The notes beneath the pieces were generated by a model. It ran no database searches and had not been told where the DNA came from. It saw only the letters and a program-made list of their open reading frames with translations. Positions 10,733 to 18,985 of a DNA stretch of 64,000 bases are shown here, piece after piece (within the stretch, counting starts at the first letter, position 1; every line of letters starts with the position of its first letter). Source of the DNA: Mycobacterium sp. IDR2000157661 (GTDB taxonomy: Bacteria; Actinomycetota; Actinomycetes; Mycobacteriales; Mycobacteriaceae); the NCBI RefSeq assembly GCF_022317005.1, contig NZ_CP081006.1, positions 1,922,001-1,986,000 on the forward strand, read 5' to 3'. A program made the position numbers and the translations under genes.

Positions 10733-12103
10733 TTACAACAGCTCCAAACGTCGGGCCATGTCGGATGCGAACACGCCGTTCGGATCGACCTTGCGGCGCA
10801 AGGTGATCCACTCGTCGATTCGCGGGTACATGGCATGGAAGGTTTCGGCGGAGGTGCGGGAGTCCTTCGCGGTGTACAGCCGGCCGCCGAACTCCAGCAC
10901 CCGCCTGTCGAGGTCGCTTACGAACTCGCCGAGGCCGGGCTTGATGGGGAAGTCGACGCAGACGTTCCAGCCCGGGATCGGGAAGCTCAGCGGCGCTTGA
11001 TTGCCCGGTCCGAAGAGCTTGAACACGTTGAGGAACGAGTGGTGCCCGGAGCGCTGGATGTCGACGATGATGCTCTTGAACTCGTCGACAGCCGGGGTGG
11101 GCACGACGAACTGGTACTGCAGGAACCCCGCCGATCCGTAGGCGCGGTTCCATTCACCGAACATGTCGAGCGGGTGGTAGAACTGCGTCAGGTTCTGCAC
11201 CTTGTCGCGATAGGTGCCGGACTTGCGGTACCACAGCTCGCCGATCGGGCCGAACGTGTACTTGTTGCCCAGGCCGTTGGGGAACAGGTCCGGGAAGGTG
11301 AGCAGTTGCGGCGCATCGAATTTCAGCGGGTGCTTCTGCAGCTTCTTCGGCAGTTGGTCGAGCCGGGCCAGCGAGCCGCGTGAGATCGCGGCGCGGCCGA
11401 GTTTCGGTGGCGCGCTGATCGCGTCGAACCACGCGCTCGAGTAGGTGTAGTCGTCCTCGCTGCCGTCGCTGTGGAAGGCGATGGTGTCGTCGAGGCCGGC
11501 GGTCACGTCGCCGTCGGCGATGAAGTACGCGGTCTCGGTGGGCGTCATCTCGATCGTCGCCCGCAGGATGATCCCGGTCAGCCCGTTGCCTCCGACGGTC
11601 GCCCAGAACAGCTCGCACTCCTCGCCGTCGGGGGTCAGCGTGCGGACCTGGCCATCGGCGGTGAGCAGGTCCATCGAGCGGACGTGGCTGCCGAAACTGC
11701 CCGCGCTGTGATGGTTCTTGCCGTGGATGTCGCAGGCGATGGCACCGCCCACGGTGACCTGCCGGGTGCCGGGGAGCACCGGCACCCATAACCCGAACGG
11801 CAGCGCCGCCCGCATCAGTGTGTCCAGGCTCACGCCCGCATCCACATCGACCATCCTGGTGTCCGCGACGATGGAGTGGATGCGGTTCAACGCCGTCATG
11901 TCGATGACCAGACCGCCGCCGTTCTGCGCGTTGTCGCCGTACGACCGGCCCAGTCCGCGGGCGATGACGCCCCGCTCGCCGGCTCGACCCACGGCGTTGG
12001 CGATCTCCTCGGGATCCGGGGTCGACAACACCTGCGCGACGGTCGGGGCGGTGCGGGCCCAACCGGTGAGGCGGCGCGGGGTCGTCACCAGGTAATCGGA
12101 CAT
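10733..12103 (-). CDS. dprE1: Decaprenylphosphoryl-beta-D-ribose 2'-oxidase DprE1
   Basis: A 456-residue FAD oxidase of the vanillyl-alcohol-oxidase fold that oxidises the 2'-hydroxyl of decaprenyl-phosphoribose. The FAD-binding domain shows [16 protein letters not shown] and [20 protein letters not shown] with the flavin-linked His region. The substrate domain carries [11 protein letters not shown]; its cysteine (residue 382 here) corresponds to Cys387 of the M. tuberculosis enzyme, the residue attacked by benzothiazinones, so the binding site is the sensitive form. It is followed after 12 bp by dprE2 and preceded after 19 bp by the GtrA-type gene, in the order seen across mycobacteria. Confidence 0.96.
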   Translation of the reverse strand: MSDYLVTTPRRLTGWARTAPTVAQVLSTPDPEEIANAVGRAGERGVIARGLGRSYGDNAQNGGGLVIDMTALNRIHSIVADTRMVDVDAGVSLDTLMRAALPFGLWVPVLPGTRQVTVGGAIACDIHGKNHHSAGSFGSHVRSMDLLTADGQVRTLTPDGEECELFWATVGGNGLTGIILRATIEMTPTETAYFIADGDVTAGLDDTIAFHSDGSEDDYTYSSAWFDAISAPPKLGRAAISRGSLARLDQLPKKLQKHPLKFDAPQLLTFPDLFPNGLGNKYTFGPIGELWYRKSGTYRDKVQNLTQFYHPLDMFGEWNRAYGSAGFLQYQFVVPTPAVDEFKSIIVDIQRSGHHSFLNVFKLFGPGNQAPLSFPIPGWNVCVDFPIKPGLGEFVSDLDRRVLEFGGRLYTAKDSRTSAETFHAMYPRIDEWITLRRKVDPNGVFASDMARRLELL

Positions 12104-12122
12104 CGTGACGAGGGTACCGTCC

Positions 12123-12533
12123 TCAGCGAAGCCGGAAGATCACCGCGCGCTGTACTACGAAGTTGATCACCGTCGCGGTGCCCTGGGCGATCACGAACGC
12201 GACCGGTACGCGCCACGGCTTCCCGTCCCACGCCATGTACAGCAGATAGTTGATGCCGACCTGCGCCGCATAGGTGACCGCATACAGGGCGACGACGGCT
12301 ATGAACCGCGCGGTGCTGGGCGGTGCCTGGAAGGTCCACCGGCGGTTGATCAGGTACGCGGTGGTGGTGCCCGCGATGAAGCTGATGGTCTTGGCGACGT
12401 TGACGTGCAACCCGGCGGCGAGCAACCCGACGTAGAGGCCGAAGTCCACCACTGCCGCCAACCCGCCGGTGACGATGAACCGCCACACTTGCGTACGCAG
12501 GCTGAGGTTGGGCGAAATCGGCGGCTCGGCCAC
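12123..12533 (-). CDS. GtrA-family membrane protein (Rv3789-like)
   Basis: A 136-residue GtrA-family protein with four membrane helices ([47 protein letters not shown] and [14 protein letters not shown]) and the conserved NRRWTF motif between helices 2 and 3. In M. tuberculosis the orthologue precedes dprE1 and has been proposed to reorient decaprenyl-phosphoarabinose or to anchor cell-wall enzymes; that role is carried over by synteny. GTG 12533 is the start used. It is the first gene of the minus-strand dpr-aft-emb unit; the MocR gene upstream is on the same strand, 33 bp away, and may or may not be cotranscribed. Confidence 0.9.
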   Translation of the reverse strand: MAEPPISPNLSLRTQVWRFIVTGGLAAVVDFGLYVGLLAAGLHVNVAKTISFIAGTTTAYLINRRWTFQAPPSTARFIAVVALYAVTYAAQVGINYLLYMAWDGKPWRVPVAFVIAQGTATVINFVVQRAVIFRLR

Positions 12534-12566
12534 CCGGGCAGCTTACGGCGCGCCCGGGCACCGAGG

Positions 12567-13985
12567 TCAGCGGGACAGCCCGCTGGCGGCCAGGACGTCG
12601 CAGAGTGCGTCGACGGCCGCACCGAAGGAATGTTCGGCCGGTGTGCCGAACCCGATCACGACGCCGTCGGGGTCGGGCACCTCCGGGCCGGCCAGCGGGT
12701 GGCGCATGAGCGAAAGCCCTTGCAGCGCAACACCGGCCTCGCCGGCACGGTGCAGCACCTCGGGTTCGGCGCCGCCGGGCAGCGTCAGCAGAAGGTTCAG
12801 TCCGGCGTTGAGTCCCGTCATGCCGATCCCGAAGCCGTGCAGCGCCTCGACGAGTGTGTCGCGGCGGCGCCGGTAGCGCAGGCGCATCCGGCGGATGTGC
12901 TTGTCGTAGCCGCCGCTGGTGATGAAGTCGGCCATGGTCAGCTGCGCGATGCCGTTGACGTAGAACTGTTCGCCGCCAGCGGCTTCGAGCACCGGCTCGA
13001 CGAGCCCGCTCGGCAGTACCATCCAGCCGAGCCGCAGCACCGGCGACAGGCTCTTACTGGCCGAGCCGAGGTAGGCCACCCGGTCGGGGTTCAAGGCCTG
13101 CAGCGCGCCGATGGGCTGGCGGTCATAGCGGAACTCGCCGTCGTAATCGTCGTCGATCACATAGCCGTTCGTGCGTTCGGCCCACTCGACGACGGCGCTG
13201 CGACGAGACGGATGCAGCGACATGCCGAGCGGGCTGTGGTGGGCCGGGGTCAGCAGCGTCGCAGGTACGTCGAGGTGTTCGAGGTCGGCCACCACGGCGC
13301 CGTGTTCGTCGACGCCGATCGGCACGGTGCTCGAGCCCAGCGCCGCGATGGCATCGCGAAAGATGAAGAGTCCGTAGGCTTCCACGGCGATCGGCCGGTC
13401 CCCGCCGAACACCCGCGCCAGCACCTCGACCCCGTGCCGGGTGCCCGCGCAGATGACGATCGAGTCGGGGGAAGTGCGGACACCGCGCACCCGCCCCAGG
13501 TAGTCGGCGAGGGCTTGGCGCAGTTCGGGACGGCCGCGCGGGTCGCTCATCCGCAACGCCTCGGCCGGCGCGGCGGTCAGCGCCCGGCGGGTGGATACCA
13601 CCCACTCGTTGCGGGGGAACTGCGACACGTCGGGCGAGCCGGGCATCAGGTTGTGCACCGGTGCAGCCCGCACACCGCGCCGCGGCGCGGGCACTTGCCG
13701 CCCGCCGGTGTTGAGGACCCAGGTGCCTGCGCCCTGCCGTGACGCGAGCCAGCCCTCGGCGACCAGTTCGGCGTAGGCCTCGGCGACCGTGTTGCGGGCC
13801 AGTCCGAGATCGGTGGCCAGGCTGCGCGAGGGTGGCAACACCGTGCCAGGCGTCAACCGCCCTGAGCGCACCGCCTCGCGCAGGGCGGTGACCAGCAGTT
13901 CTCTGGCCCCGCGGGTACCGGGTGTGATGCGCTCGCGCAGATCCAGGTGCAGATCGCGGCTACCAATATTGGCCCACGAAGTCAC
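12567..13985 (-). CDS. MocR/PdxR-type regulator (GntR wHTH fused to aminotransferase domain)
   Basis: A 472-residue protein. Residues 20-90 form a GntR winged helix (LVTALREAVRSGRLTPG, then SRSLATDLGLARNTVAEAYAEL); the rest is a fold-type-I aminotransferase domain with DDDYDGEFRYDRQPIGALQ and the PLP-lysine motif YLGSASKSLSPVLRLGW, both intact. Such regulators sense PLP or PLP adducts and usually control a divergent gene. Here the divergent neighbour is an AhpD-like protein, and tandem direct repeats lie between them. A second gene of the same family in this window, at 23371-24756, is broken, so this is the intact copy. The target pathway is not identified. Confidence 0.87.
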   Translation of the reverse strand: MTSWANIGSRDLHLDLRERITPGTRGARELLVTALREAVRSGRLTPGTVLPPSRSLATDLGLARNTVAEAYAELVAEGWLASRQGAGTWVLNTGGRQVPAPRRGVRAAPVHNLMPGSPDVSQFPRNEWVVSTRRALTAAPAEALRMSDPRGRPELRQALADYLGRVRGVRTSPDSIVICAGTRHGVEVLARVFGGDRPIAVEAYGLFIFRDAIAALGSSTVPIGVDEHGAVVADLEHLDVPATLLTPAHHSPLGMSLHPSRRSAVVEWAERTNGYVIDDDYDGEFRYDRQPIGALQALNPDRVAYLGSASKSLSPVLRLGWMVLPSGLVEPVLEAAGGEQFYVNGIAQLTMADFITSGGYDKHIRRMRLRYRRRRDTLVEALHGFGIGMTGLNAGLNLLLTLPGGAEPEVLHRAGEAGVALQGLSLMRHPLAGPEVPDPDGVVIGFGTPAEHSFGAAVDALCDVLAASGLSR

Positions 13986-13993
13986 CGATCAAT

Positions 13994-14019
13994 TGAACCA
14001 TGGCGATGGGCCATTGCGC
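13994..14019. promoter_or_regulatory. Tandem direct repeat, possible MocR operator
   Basis: Two adjacent 13-bp units, TGAACCATGGCGA (13994-14006) and TGGGCCATTGCGC (14007-14019), agree at 9 of 13 positions. They occupy the short region between the divergent MocR gene and the AhpD-like gene. MocR-family proteins typically bind direct repeats, which supports but does not prove this assignment. Confidence 0.4.
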
Positions 14020-14034
14020 AGTAGCGTCGACCGT

Positions 14035-14505
14035 ATGACACAGACACTTGAATCCCGGACCACCGCCGATCGCCTGAAGATCTACAAGACGTCACCGGAG
14101 TTGCTCGACGCGATGATGGCGCTGAGCACAGCGGCGGCCAAGGACGTCGACGTCGAGCTCGGCGAGCTGATCAAGATCCGTGCATCGCAACTCAACCGCT
14201 GCGCGTTCTGCCTCGATATGCACACCCGTGACGCCCGCAAGCACGGTGTGAGCGAGCAGAAACTCGACGTGCTCGCCGCCTGGGCCGAGGCGGGCGACCT
14301 GTTCAGCGAACGTGAGCGTGCGGCCCTCGAGCTCACCGAGGCGATCACCGAACTGCGCGACGGCCCGGTGTCCGACGACGTGTACGGCCGCGCCGCGGCG
14401 GTGTTCTCCGACCGCGAGCTCGGTCAGGTCATCGCGATGGCGGTCACCATCAACGCGTGGAACCGCATCAACGCCGCGATCCGCCAGGAGCCGCCGCGCC
14501 GCTAA
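14035..14505 (+). CDS. Carboxymuconolactone decarboxylase / AhpD-like protein
   Basis: A 156-residue all-helical protein of the AhpD/CMD family. The redox motif is complete: a Glu in GELIKIRASQLNRC, then CAFCLDMH with Cys-x-x-Cys and a downstream His, the arrangement used by AhpD-type peroxidases for proton relay. ATG 14035 gives a normal N-terminus (MTQTLESRTTADRL); the frame remains open upstream into the divergent MocR gene but has no homology there. The divergent MocR regulator is the probable controller. A role in disposing of hydroperoxide or an aromatic intermediate is possible; the substrate is unknown. Confidence 0.88.
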   Translation: MTQTLESRTTADRLKIYKTSPELLDAMMALSTAAAKDVDVELGELIKIRASQLNRCAFCLDMHTRDARKHGVSEQKLDVLAAWAEAGDLFSERERAALELTEAITELRDGPVSDDVYGRAAAVFSDRELGQVIAMAVTINAWNRINAAIRQEPPRR

Positions 14506-14517
14506 TACGGTGTCAGG

Positions 14518-15276
14518 GTGCAGACCGCATCGGGTGCCGAGATCGTCGTCGACGGGTCCGGACCTGATGCGGTCGTGTACAAGCTGCACCGCGTGGGCAC
14601 CGACCCGCGAACGCTGAAGGTCCGGCTGGGCATCGCCGTGCGGTCGGACTGCCTGCTCTCACCGCTGCTGCCGGCGCCCGAGCCCGTGGGCCCGCGGTGG
14701 CGGACCCGGTGGCCGCACGTGGAAACCGTTGTGCCGCAACCTGGGAGCCTGCCCTGGGCGGACGCCGGGCGCCTGCTGGCCCGCCTGCACCGTGAGCCGC
14801 TGCCACCGCGGGTGCCGCCGCACGGCTGGCCGCAGCGGATGCGGCGCGCGGTCGACGCGCTGCGCGACGACGGTGATCCGGGCGTACGCCGGGCGGCGGC
14901 CGGCCTGCCCGATGCGGCTTGGCGGGTGGGTTCGCCGGACCGGCCCGCCACCCTGGTGCACGGCGACTGGCACCTGGGCCAACTCGGCCGTCGCGACGCC
15001 CACGCGCCCTGGCTGTTGATCGACGTCGACGACCTCGGCGTCGGTGACCCGGCGTGGGACCTGGCCCGCCCGGCCGGGCTCTGGGCGGCCGGGCTCATCC
15101 CGGACGCACACTGGGCGCAGTTCGTCGACGCCTACCGCGGCGCAGTTGGGCCGGCGCTGCCCGACGGCGATCCGTGGCCGGTGCTGGAACCTTTCGCGCG
15201 CGCCGCTGTGGTGCAAGCGGCCGCGCACCACCCCGACGACGACCTGCTGCGCGCGGCGTGCGCGCGCATGAGCTGA
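14518..15276 (+). CDS. Aminoglycoside-phosphotransferase-family kinase
   Basis: A 252-residue APH-fold protein. The catalytic loop reads VHGDWHLGQL and the magnesium-binding segment LLIDVDDLGVGDPAWDLA, matching the Brenner motif and DxD region of the family. The N-terminal lobe is short (the typical family is about 300 residues) and the nucleotide-binding lysine is not obvious. It starts 12 bp after the AhpD-like gene, so cotranscription is likely. Small actinobacterial APH proteins act on diverse hydroxyl substrates; nothing here points to antibiotic resistance specifically. The gene is separated by 6 bp from a convergent zinc-ribbon gene. Confidence 0.8.
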   Translation: MQTASGAEIVVDGSGPDAVVYKLHRVGTDPRTLKVRLGIAVRSDCLLSPLLPAPEPVGPRWRTRWPHVETVVPQPGSLPWADAGRLLARLHREPLPPRVPPHGWPQRMRRAVDALRDDGDPGVRRAAAGLPDAAWRVGSPDRPATLVHGDWHLGQLGRRDAHAPWLLIDVDDLGVGDPAWDLARPAGLWAAGLIPDAHWAQFVDAYRGAVGPALPDGDPWPVLEPFARAAVVQAAAHHPDDDLLRAACARMS

Positions 15277-15282
15277 CGTGAA

Positions 15283-15600
15283 CTAGCTGGAGAAGAACAG
15301 CCTGCCGAAGCCCTGTTTGCGGTAGTGCTTGTTGCCGCGATGACCCCAGCCGGGGCCGTAGCCGTACCCGTGCTGCATCGGCGCCGGTGGCGGCGCGGAC
15401 TGCACGAACCGGTTCTCCATCTGGGTGAGCGCCTCGAGCTCGCCGAAGTCCAGAAAGATGCCGCGGCACGTGTCGCACTGTTCGAGGTGGATGCCGTTGC
15501 GCTCGTAGGTCTCCATCACTCCGGCGCACTTCGGGCACAGCAGCGTGTTGCCTGCGCCGGGCGTCGGTGCCTTGGGCGGCTCATATGGCGGGATGCTCAT
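15283..15600 (-). CDS. TFIIB-type zinc-ribbon protein
   Basis: A 105-residue protein with a zf-TFIIB domain: CPKCAGVMETYERNGIHLEQ, then CDTCRGIFLDFGELEAL, giving a four-cysteine zinc site followed by the conserved G-x-x-L-D-x-x-E-L helix. The C-terminal third is low complexity, rich in Pro, Gly, Tyr and His (HGYGYGPGWGHRG), ending in the basic HYRKQGFGRLFFSS. Proteins of this type are widespread in actinobacteria without a firm function. It lies 57 bp from the galactan ABC transporter operon on the same strand but is the last gene in that direction. Confidence 0.82.
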   Translation of the reverse strand: MSIPPYEPPKAPTPGAGNTLLCPKCAGVMETYERNGIHLEQCDTCRGIFLDFGELEALTQMENRFVQSAPPPAPMQHGYGYGPGWGHRGNKHYRKQGFGRLFFSS

Positions 15601-15656
15601 ACCTGCATAACGGTGCCGTCACTCGCCGGGTTCCACCGGGTGACGCAGTCGACGCC

Positions 15657-16487
15657 TCACACCCAGTACGGGACGCGGGCGCGGTACTGCCGCATGGCGA
15701 ATGCGGCCATGATCCAGCCGATCACGGTAAGCACCAGAACCACCACCCAGTGGTGCACTTCCTGGTCGGCGCCCAGCAGCGGGGCCCGCACGATGTCGAG
15801 GTAGTGCAGCAGCGGGTTCAGCTCGACGATGTTCACGTAGTTGCCCGCGCCCTGCTGCTGCAACGTGGCCTCGTTCCAGATGATGGGCGTCATGAAGAAC
15901 AGCAGCTGCACCAGGCTGAACAGCAGCGGGCTGATGTCGCGGTAGCGGGTGGCCAGGATGCCGAAACACAGCGACACCCACACACAGTTGACCACTATGA
16001 GTGCCAGCGCCGGAATCACCGACAGATCGGTCCACCTCCACGGTTTCGGGAAGATGATCGCGATGATGACGAAGATGATGATGTTGTGCGCGAAGAGGAT
16101 CATCTGTCGCCACACCAGCCGGTACACGTGCACCGACAACGGCGTAGGCAACTGCTTGATCAGCCCCTCGTTCGAGACGAATACGTCTGCGCCCTCGATG
16201 ATCGCCGCGTTGATCAGGTTCCAGACGATCAGGCCGAGGGTGACGTAGGGGAGGTGCTCGGACAGCTCGAGCTTGAACAGCTTCGAGTACAGCAGTCCCA
16301 TGGCCACGGCGGTCGCCCCGGTGGCGATGGTGATCCAGAACGGGCCCAGCACCGACCTTCGGTAGCGCTGCTTGATGTCCTGCCAGCCCAGGTGCAACCA
16401 CAATTCTCGCTTGCCGAAGCCGGCGACCAGATCCCCCCAGGCCCTGCGCATCGTCCTCGACTGCGTAGCGGCGTCGGTGAATGTCAC
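15657..16487 (-). CDS. wzm: Galactan/polysaccharide ABC transporter permease (Wzm/RfbD)
   Basis: A 276-residue ABC-2 permease with six membrane helices that, with Wzt, exports the lipid-linked galactan precursor of arabinogalactan across the plasma membrane. Highly conserved stretches include HLGWQDIKQRYRRSVLGPFW, EGLIKQLPTPLSVHVYRLVW and the terminal YRARVPYWV. The frame is open to 16601, but GTG 16487, which overlaps the glfT1 stop by 4 bp (GTGA), matches the homologous start and is chosen. It is the last gene of the bpa-wzt-glfT1-wzm series. Confidence 0.92.
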   Translation of the reverse strand: MTFTDAATQSRTMRRAWGDLVAGFGKRELWLHLGWQDIKQRYRRSVLGPFWITIATGATAVAMGLLYSKLFKLELSEHLPYVTLGLIVWNLINAAIIEGADVFVSNEGLIKQLPTPLSVHVYRLVWRQMILFAHNIIIFVIIAIIFPKPWRWTDLSVIPALALIVVNCVWVSLCFGILATRYRDISPLLFSLVQLLFFMTPIIWNEATLQQQGAGNYVNIVELNPLLHYLDIVRAPLLGADQEVHHWVVVLVLTVIGWIMAAFAMRQYRARVPYWV

Positions 16488-17389
16488 TGCGGCGGCCTTC
16501 CGAACCTCTCCCTGCGGCCCATACGGCGCAATTCGATCCAATCCCGGAAACCGCGAAGGTCGCGTCGACTGATCAGGAAGTACCAACCGAACCGAACCCA
16601 CTCTTGCGGAATGTATTTGCGCAGTCCAGCTTGGTTCTGCAGGTATCCGCGGTTGCGATAAGTGAAGTACCGCTTCGTCGCATTGTCCGGGTACTGAGTG
16701 TGCATCCGGCCGCCGAAGATCGGTTTGAACTCATCGGATCCCTGAGGGTGCAGGAAAACCGTGTCCAGACACGTGCCGAAGGGCAATCCGGACCGCAGCA
16801 ACCGTCGGTGTACCTCGACCTCATCGCCGCGAACGAAGAGTCGCAGATCGGGTACGCCGATGGCTTCGACCGTGGAAGCACGGAACAGCGCACCGTTGAA
16901 CAGCGATGCGATGCCGCGCAGCAGGTCCTGCCCGGCGCCTTCGGTCCGAAGCTCTTCGACGCGGCGCCGCCAGACCAGTCCCCGGCGCAACGGAAAGGCC
17001 AGTAGCCTCGGGTCCGCCATGTCGCCGACGATCGGGGACACCGCGGCGAGACCGTGTCGTTCGGCGCACGCGAGCAACGTTTCGAGTACCTCGGAGTCGG
17101 CCGGCCGACCGTCATCGTCGCCGAGCCACAACCAGTCGGCGCCCAATGCGAGAGCGTGCAACATCCCCAGCGCGAATCCGCCTGCCCCGCCCAGGTTACG
17201 CAAGGATCCCAGGTAGGTGGACGAAATGGGTTGCGCGGCAACTAGTTCACGAACCCGCTGATCGTTGTCATTGTCGACGACAACCAGGTGATCCGGCTGA
17301 TGTGTCTGCGAAGTCAGCGCATCCAGCGACTTGGCGAGTTCATCGTGCCGCCGGTGCGCCACCACAACGGCGAACACCGTGTCAGTCAT
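16484..17389 (-). CDS. glfT1: Galactofuranosyltransferase GlfT1
   Basis: A 301-residue GT2 glycosyltransferase that transfers the first two galactofuranose residues from UDP-Galf to the decaprenyl-PP-GlcNAc-Rha acceptor. The N-terminus FAVVVAHRRHDELAKSLDAL, the nucleotide-binding LVVVDNDND, and the metal-binding LWLGDDDGRP (DxD) are seen, followed by SLFNGALFRAST and RGDEVEVHRRLLRSGL. ATG 17389 overlaps the wzt end by 8 bp; an upstream extension to 17464 has no homology. It sits between the ATPase and permease genes of the galactan exporter, so export is coupled to early galactan synthesis. Confidence 0.93.
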   Translation of the reverse strand: MTDTVFAVVVAHRRHDELAKSLDALTSQTHQPDHLVVVDNDNDQRVRELVAAQPISSTYLGSLRNLGGAGGFALGMLHALALGADWLWLGDDDGRPADSEVLETLLACAERHGLAAVSPIVGDMADPRLLAFPLRRGLVWRRRVEELRTEGAGQDLLRGIASLFNGALFRASTVEAIGVPDLRLFVRGDEVEVHRRLLRSGLPFGTCLDTVFLHPQGSDEFKPIFGGRMHTQYPDNATKRYFTYRNRGYLQNQAGLRKYIPQEWVRFGWYFLISRRDLRGFRDWIELRRMGRRERFGRPPQ

Positions 17390-18188
17390 GCGGCACGGAC
17401 CCTCGCCTTGTCTCCTCGAGCGTCTCGCGGACATGCCGCGCGGCATCCTCGCCCTCGTATGCACGTATCACGTCTTCAATGCCGCCCGTCATCTTTATGG
17501 TGCCGTGGTCGATCCACATCGCCGTCTTGCACAGCCGGGCCAGGAACTCGTTCGAGTGACTGGCGAACACCAGTATCCCGGATCGCTCGACCAATTCTTG
17601 GAGTCGACTCTGCGCCTTCTTGAGGAACTCCGCGTCCACCGCGCCGATGCCCTCGTCGAGCAGCAGGATCTCCGGGTCGATGCTCGTCACCACTCCCATC
17701 GCCAGGCGGACCCGCATACCGGTGGAGTAGGTGCGCAGCGGCATCGACAGGTAGTCGCCCAACTCGGTGAACTCGGCGATCTCGTCCACCTTGGCCATCA
17801 TCTGCTTGCGCGTCTGGCCGAGGAACAACCCGCGGATGACGATGTTCTCGAAACCGGAGATCTCCGGGTCCATGCCGACACCGAGGTCGAACACCGGCGC
17901 CACCCGGCCGGTCACCGTTGCCACCCCGCGGGTGGGTTCGTAGATGCCCGACAGCAGCCGGAGCAGCGTCGACTTGCCGGCCCCGTTGTGGCCGACGAGC
18001 CCCACCCGGTCGCCGAGTTCCAGCGACATGGTGATGTCGCGCAGCGCCTCGATGACCACGACGTTGGACTCGTTGCGGCCGATCGCGCCGCCCGCCTTGC
18101 CGAGGAACGCCTTCTTCAGCGAACGGGACTTGGCGTCGAAGATGGGAAACTCGACCCACGCATTACGCGTCTCGATATGCGGGATCAA
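17382..18188 (-). CDS. wzt: Galactan ABC transporter ATP-binding protein (Wzt/RfbE)
   Basis: A 268-residue ABC ATPase partnering Wzm. Walker A is GHNGAGKST, the signature is YSTGMRVRLA and Walker B is ILLLDEGIGAVD, followed by the switch His in FASHSNEF. There is no C-terminal carbohydrate-recognition domain of the kind found on many O-antigen Wzt proteins, as expected for the mycobacterial galactan system. The start is TTG 18188, supported by AGGAG 6 nt upstream and by homology at IPHIETRNAWVEFPIF. Bpa lies 20 bp upstream on the same strand. Confidence 0.93.
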   Translation of the reverse strand: MIPHIETRNAWVEFPIFDAKSRSLKKAFLGKAGGAIGRNESNVVVIEALRDITMSLELGDRVGLVGHNGAGKSTLLRLLSGIYEPTRGVATVTGRVAPVFDLGVGMDPEISGFENIVIRGLFLGQTRKQMMAKVDEIAEFTELGDYLSMPLRTYSTGMRVRLAMGVVTSIDPEILLLDEGIGAVDAEFLKKAQSRLQELVERSGILVFASHSNEFLARLCKTAMWIDHGTIKMTGGIEDVIRAYEGEDAARHVRETLEETRRGSVPHD

Positions 18189-18208
18189 CTGCGGCTCCTA
18201 CCCGAAAC

Positions 18209-18712
18209 TCAGAGATACTGGCCGGTCCCGTGTTGGCCCGGTCCGCCGCGGACCCCGACGCCGGGCGGCAGCGCGCCCTGTCCCCGCATCTGTTCGAGCT
18301 GCTGGCGTGCCGCCATCTGCTGGGCGAAAAGTGCGGTCTGGATGCCGTGGAAGAGCCCTTCGAGCCAACCGACCAGCTGGGCTTGGGCGATGCGCAGTTC
18401 GGCATCAGACGGGGTGCCGTCGTCGGTGAACGGCAGGGTGAGCCGCTCGAGCTCCTCGCGCAGTTCGGGCGCCAGGCCGTCCTCGAGCTCGCTGATGCTG
18501 GTGCGGTGGATCTCACGCAGGCGGTTGCGGCTGGCCTCGTCCAGCGGAGCCGCCCGGACCTCCTCGAGCAACTGCTTGATCATGGTTCCGATCCGCATCA
18601 CCTTCGCCGGCTGTTCGACGAGGTCGGTCAGCGACTTGCCGTCGTTCTGCTCCTCGTCGTCGCCCTCACCTGTGCTGCCACTGATGATCTCGATGTTGTC
18701 GTCGTCGGTCAT
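18209..18712 (-). CDS. bpa: Bacterial proteasome activator Bpa/PafE
   Basis: A 167-residue protein of the Bpa (PafE) family, an ATP-independent ring that opens the 20S proteasome gate to degrade unfolded substrates. The acidic N-terminus (DDDNIEIISGSTGEGDDEE) is followed by a helical bundle (VEQPAKVMRIGTMIKQLLEE onward) and a Gly-rich tail ending in GQYL, the gate-opening C-terminal motif known for this activator. Position next to the galactan exporter matches its place in M. tuberculosis. About 270 bp without a gene separate it from the divergent aminotransferase-fold gene. Confidence 0.93.
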   Translation of the reverse strand: MTDDDNIEIISGSTGEGDDEEQNDGKSLTDLVEQPAKVMRIGTMIKQLLEEVRAAPLDEASRNRLREIHRTSISELEDGLAPELREELERLTLPFTDDGTPSDAELRIAQAQLVGWLEGLFHGIQTALFAQQMAARQQLEQMRGQGALPPGVGVRGGPGQHGTGQYL

Positions 18713-18985
18713 TGCACCTGCGTTCCCTCTAATCGGCGCGCCATTCGTCGATACGGCCGCCAGCTACCCAGCGACACTAGTCGGTCGCAAACACCGGCCC
18801 CGCCCGCCGGTACGGGGTCGCCTCCGGATCACCAGCAACGACGGTCGGATTAGCCCTCCGGACGCCGAGCTCACTGGACTAGTATGGCTGCCCAGGTGAC
18901 CCAGTCCGACACGGCGGGTCAGGGCCGCAACAGGCCAGAATCGTGTCGGTATGTGCATTTCACAGACGCTCTAAGGTGGGCTGGC

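Noticed and set aside
12105-13742. A 545-codon plus-strand frame across the GtrA-type and MocR genes
   Set aside because: Covers two well-supported minus-strand genes; the product has shadow composition and no family match.
15657-18712. The galactan exporter cluster as an O-antigen-type horizontally acquired island
   Set aside because: Despite rfb-type family names, glfT1, wzm, wzt and bpa are core mycobacterial genes in conserved order.
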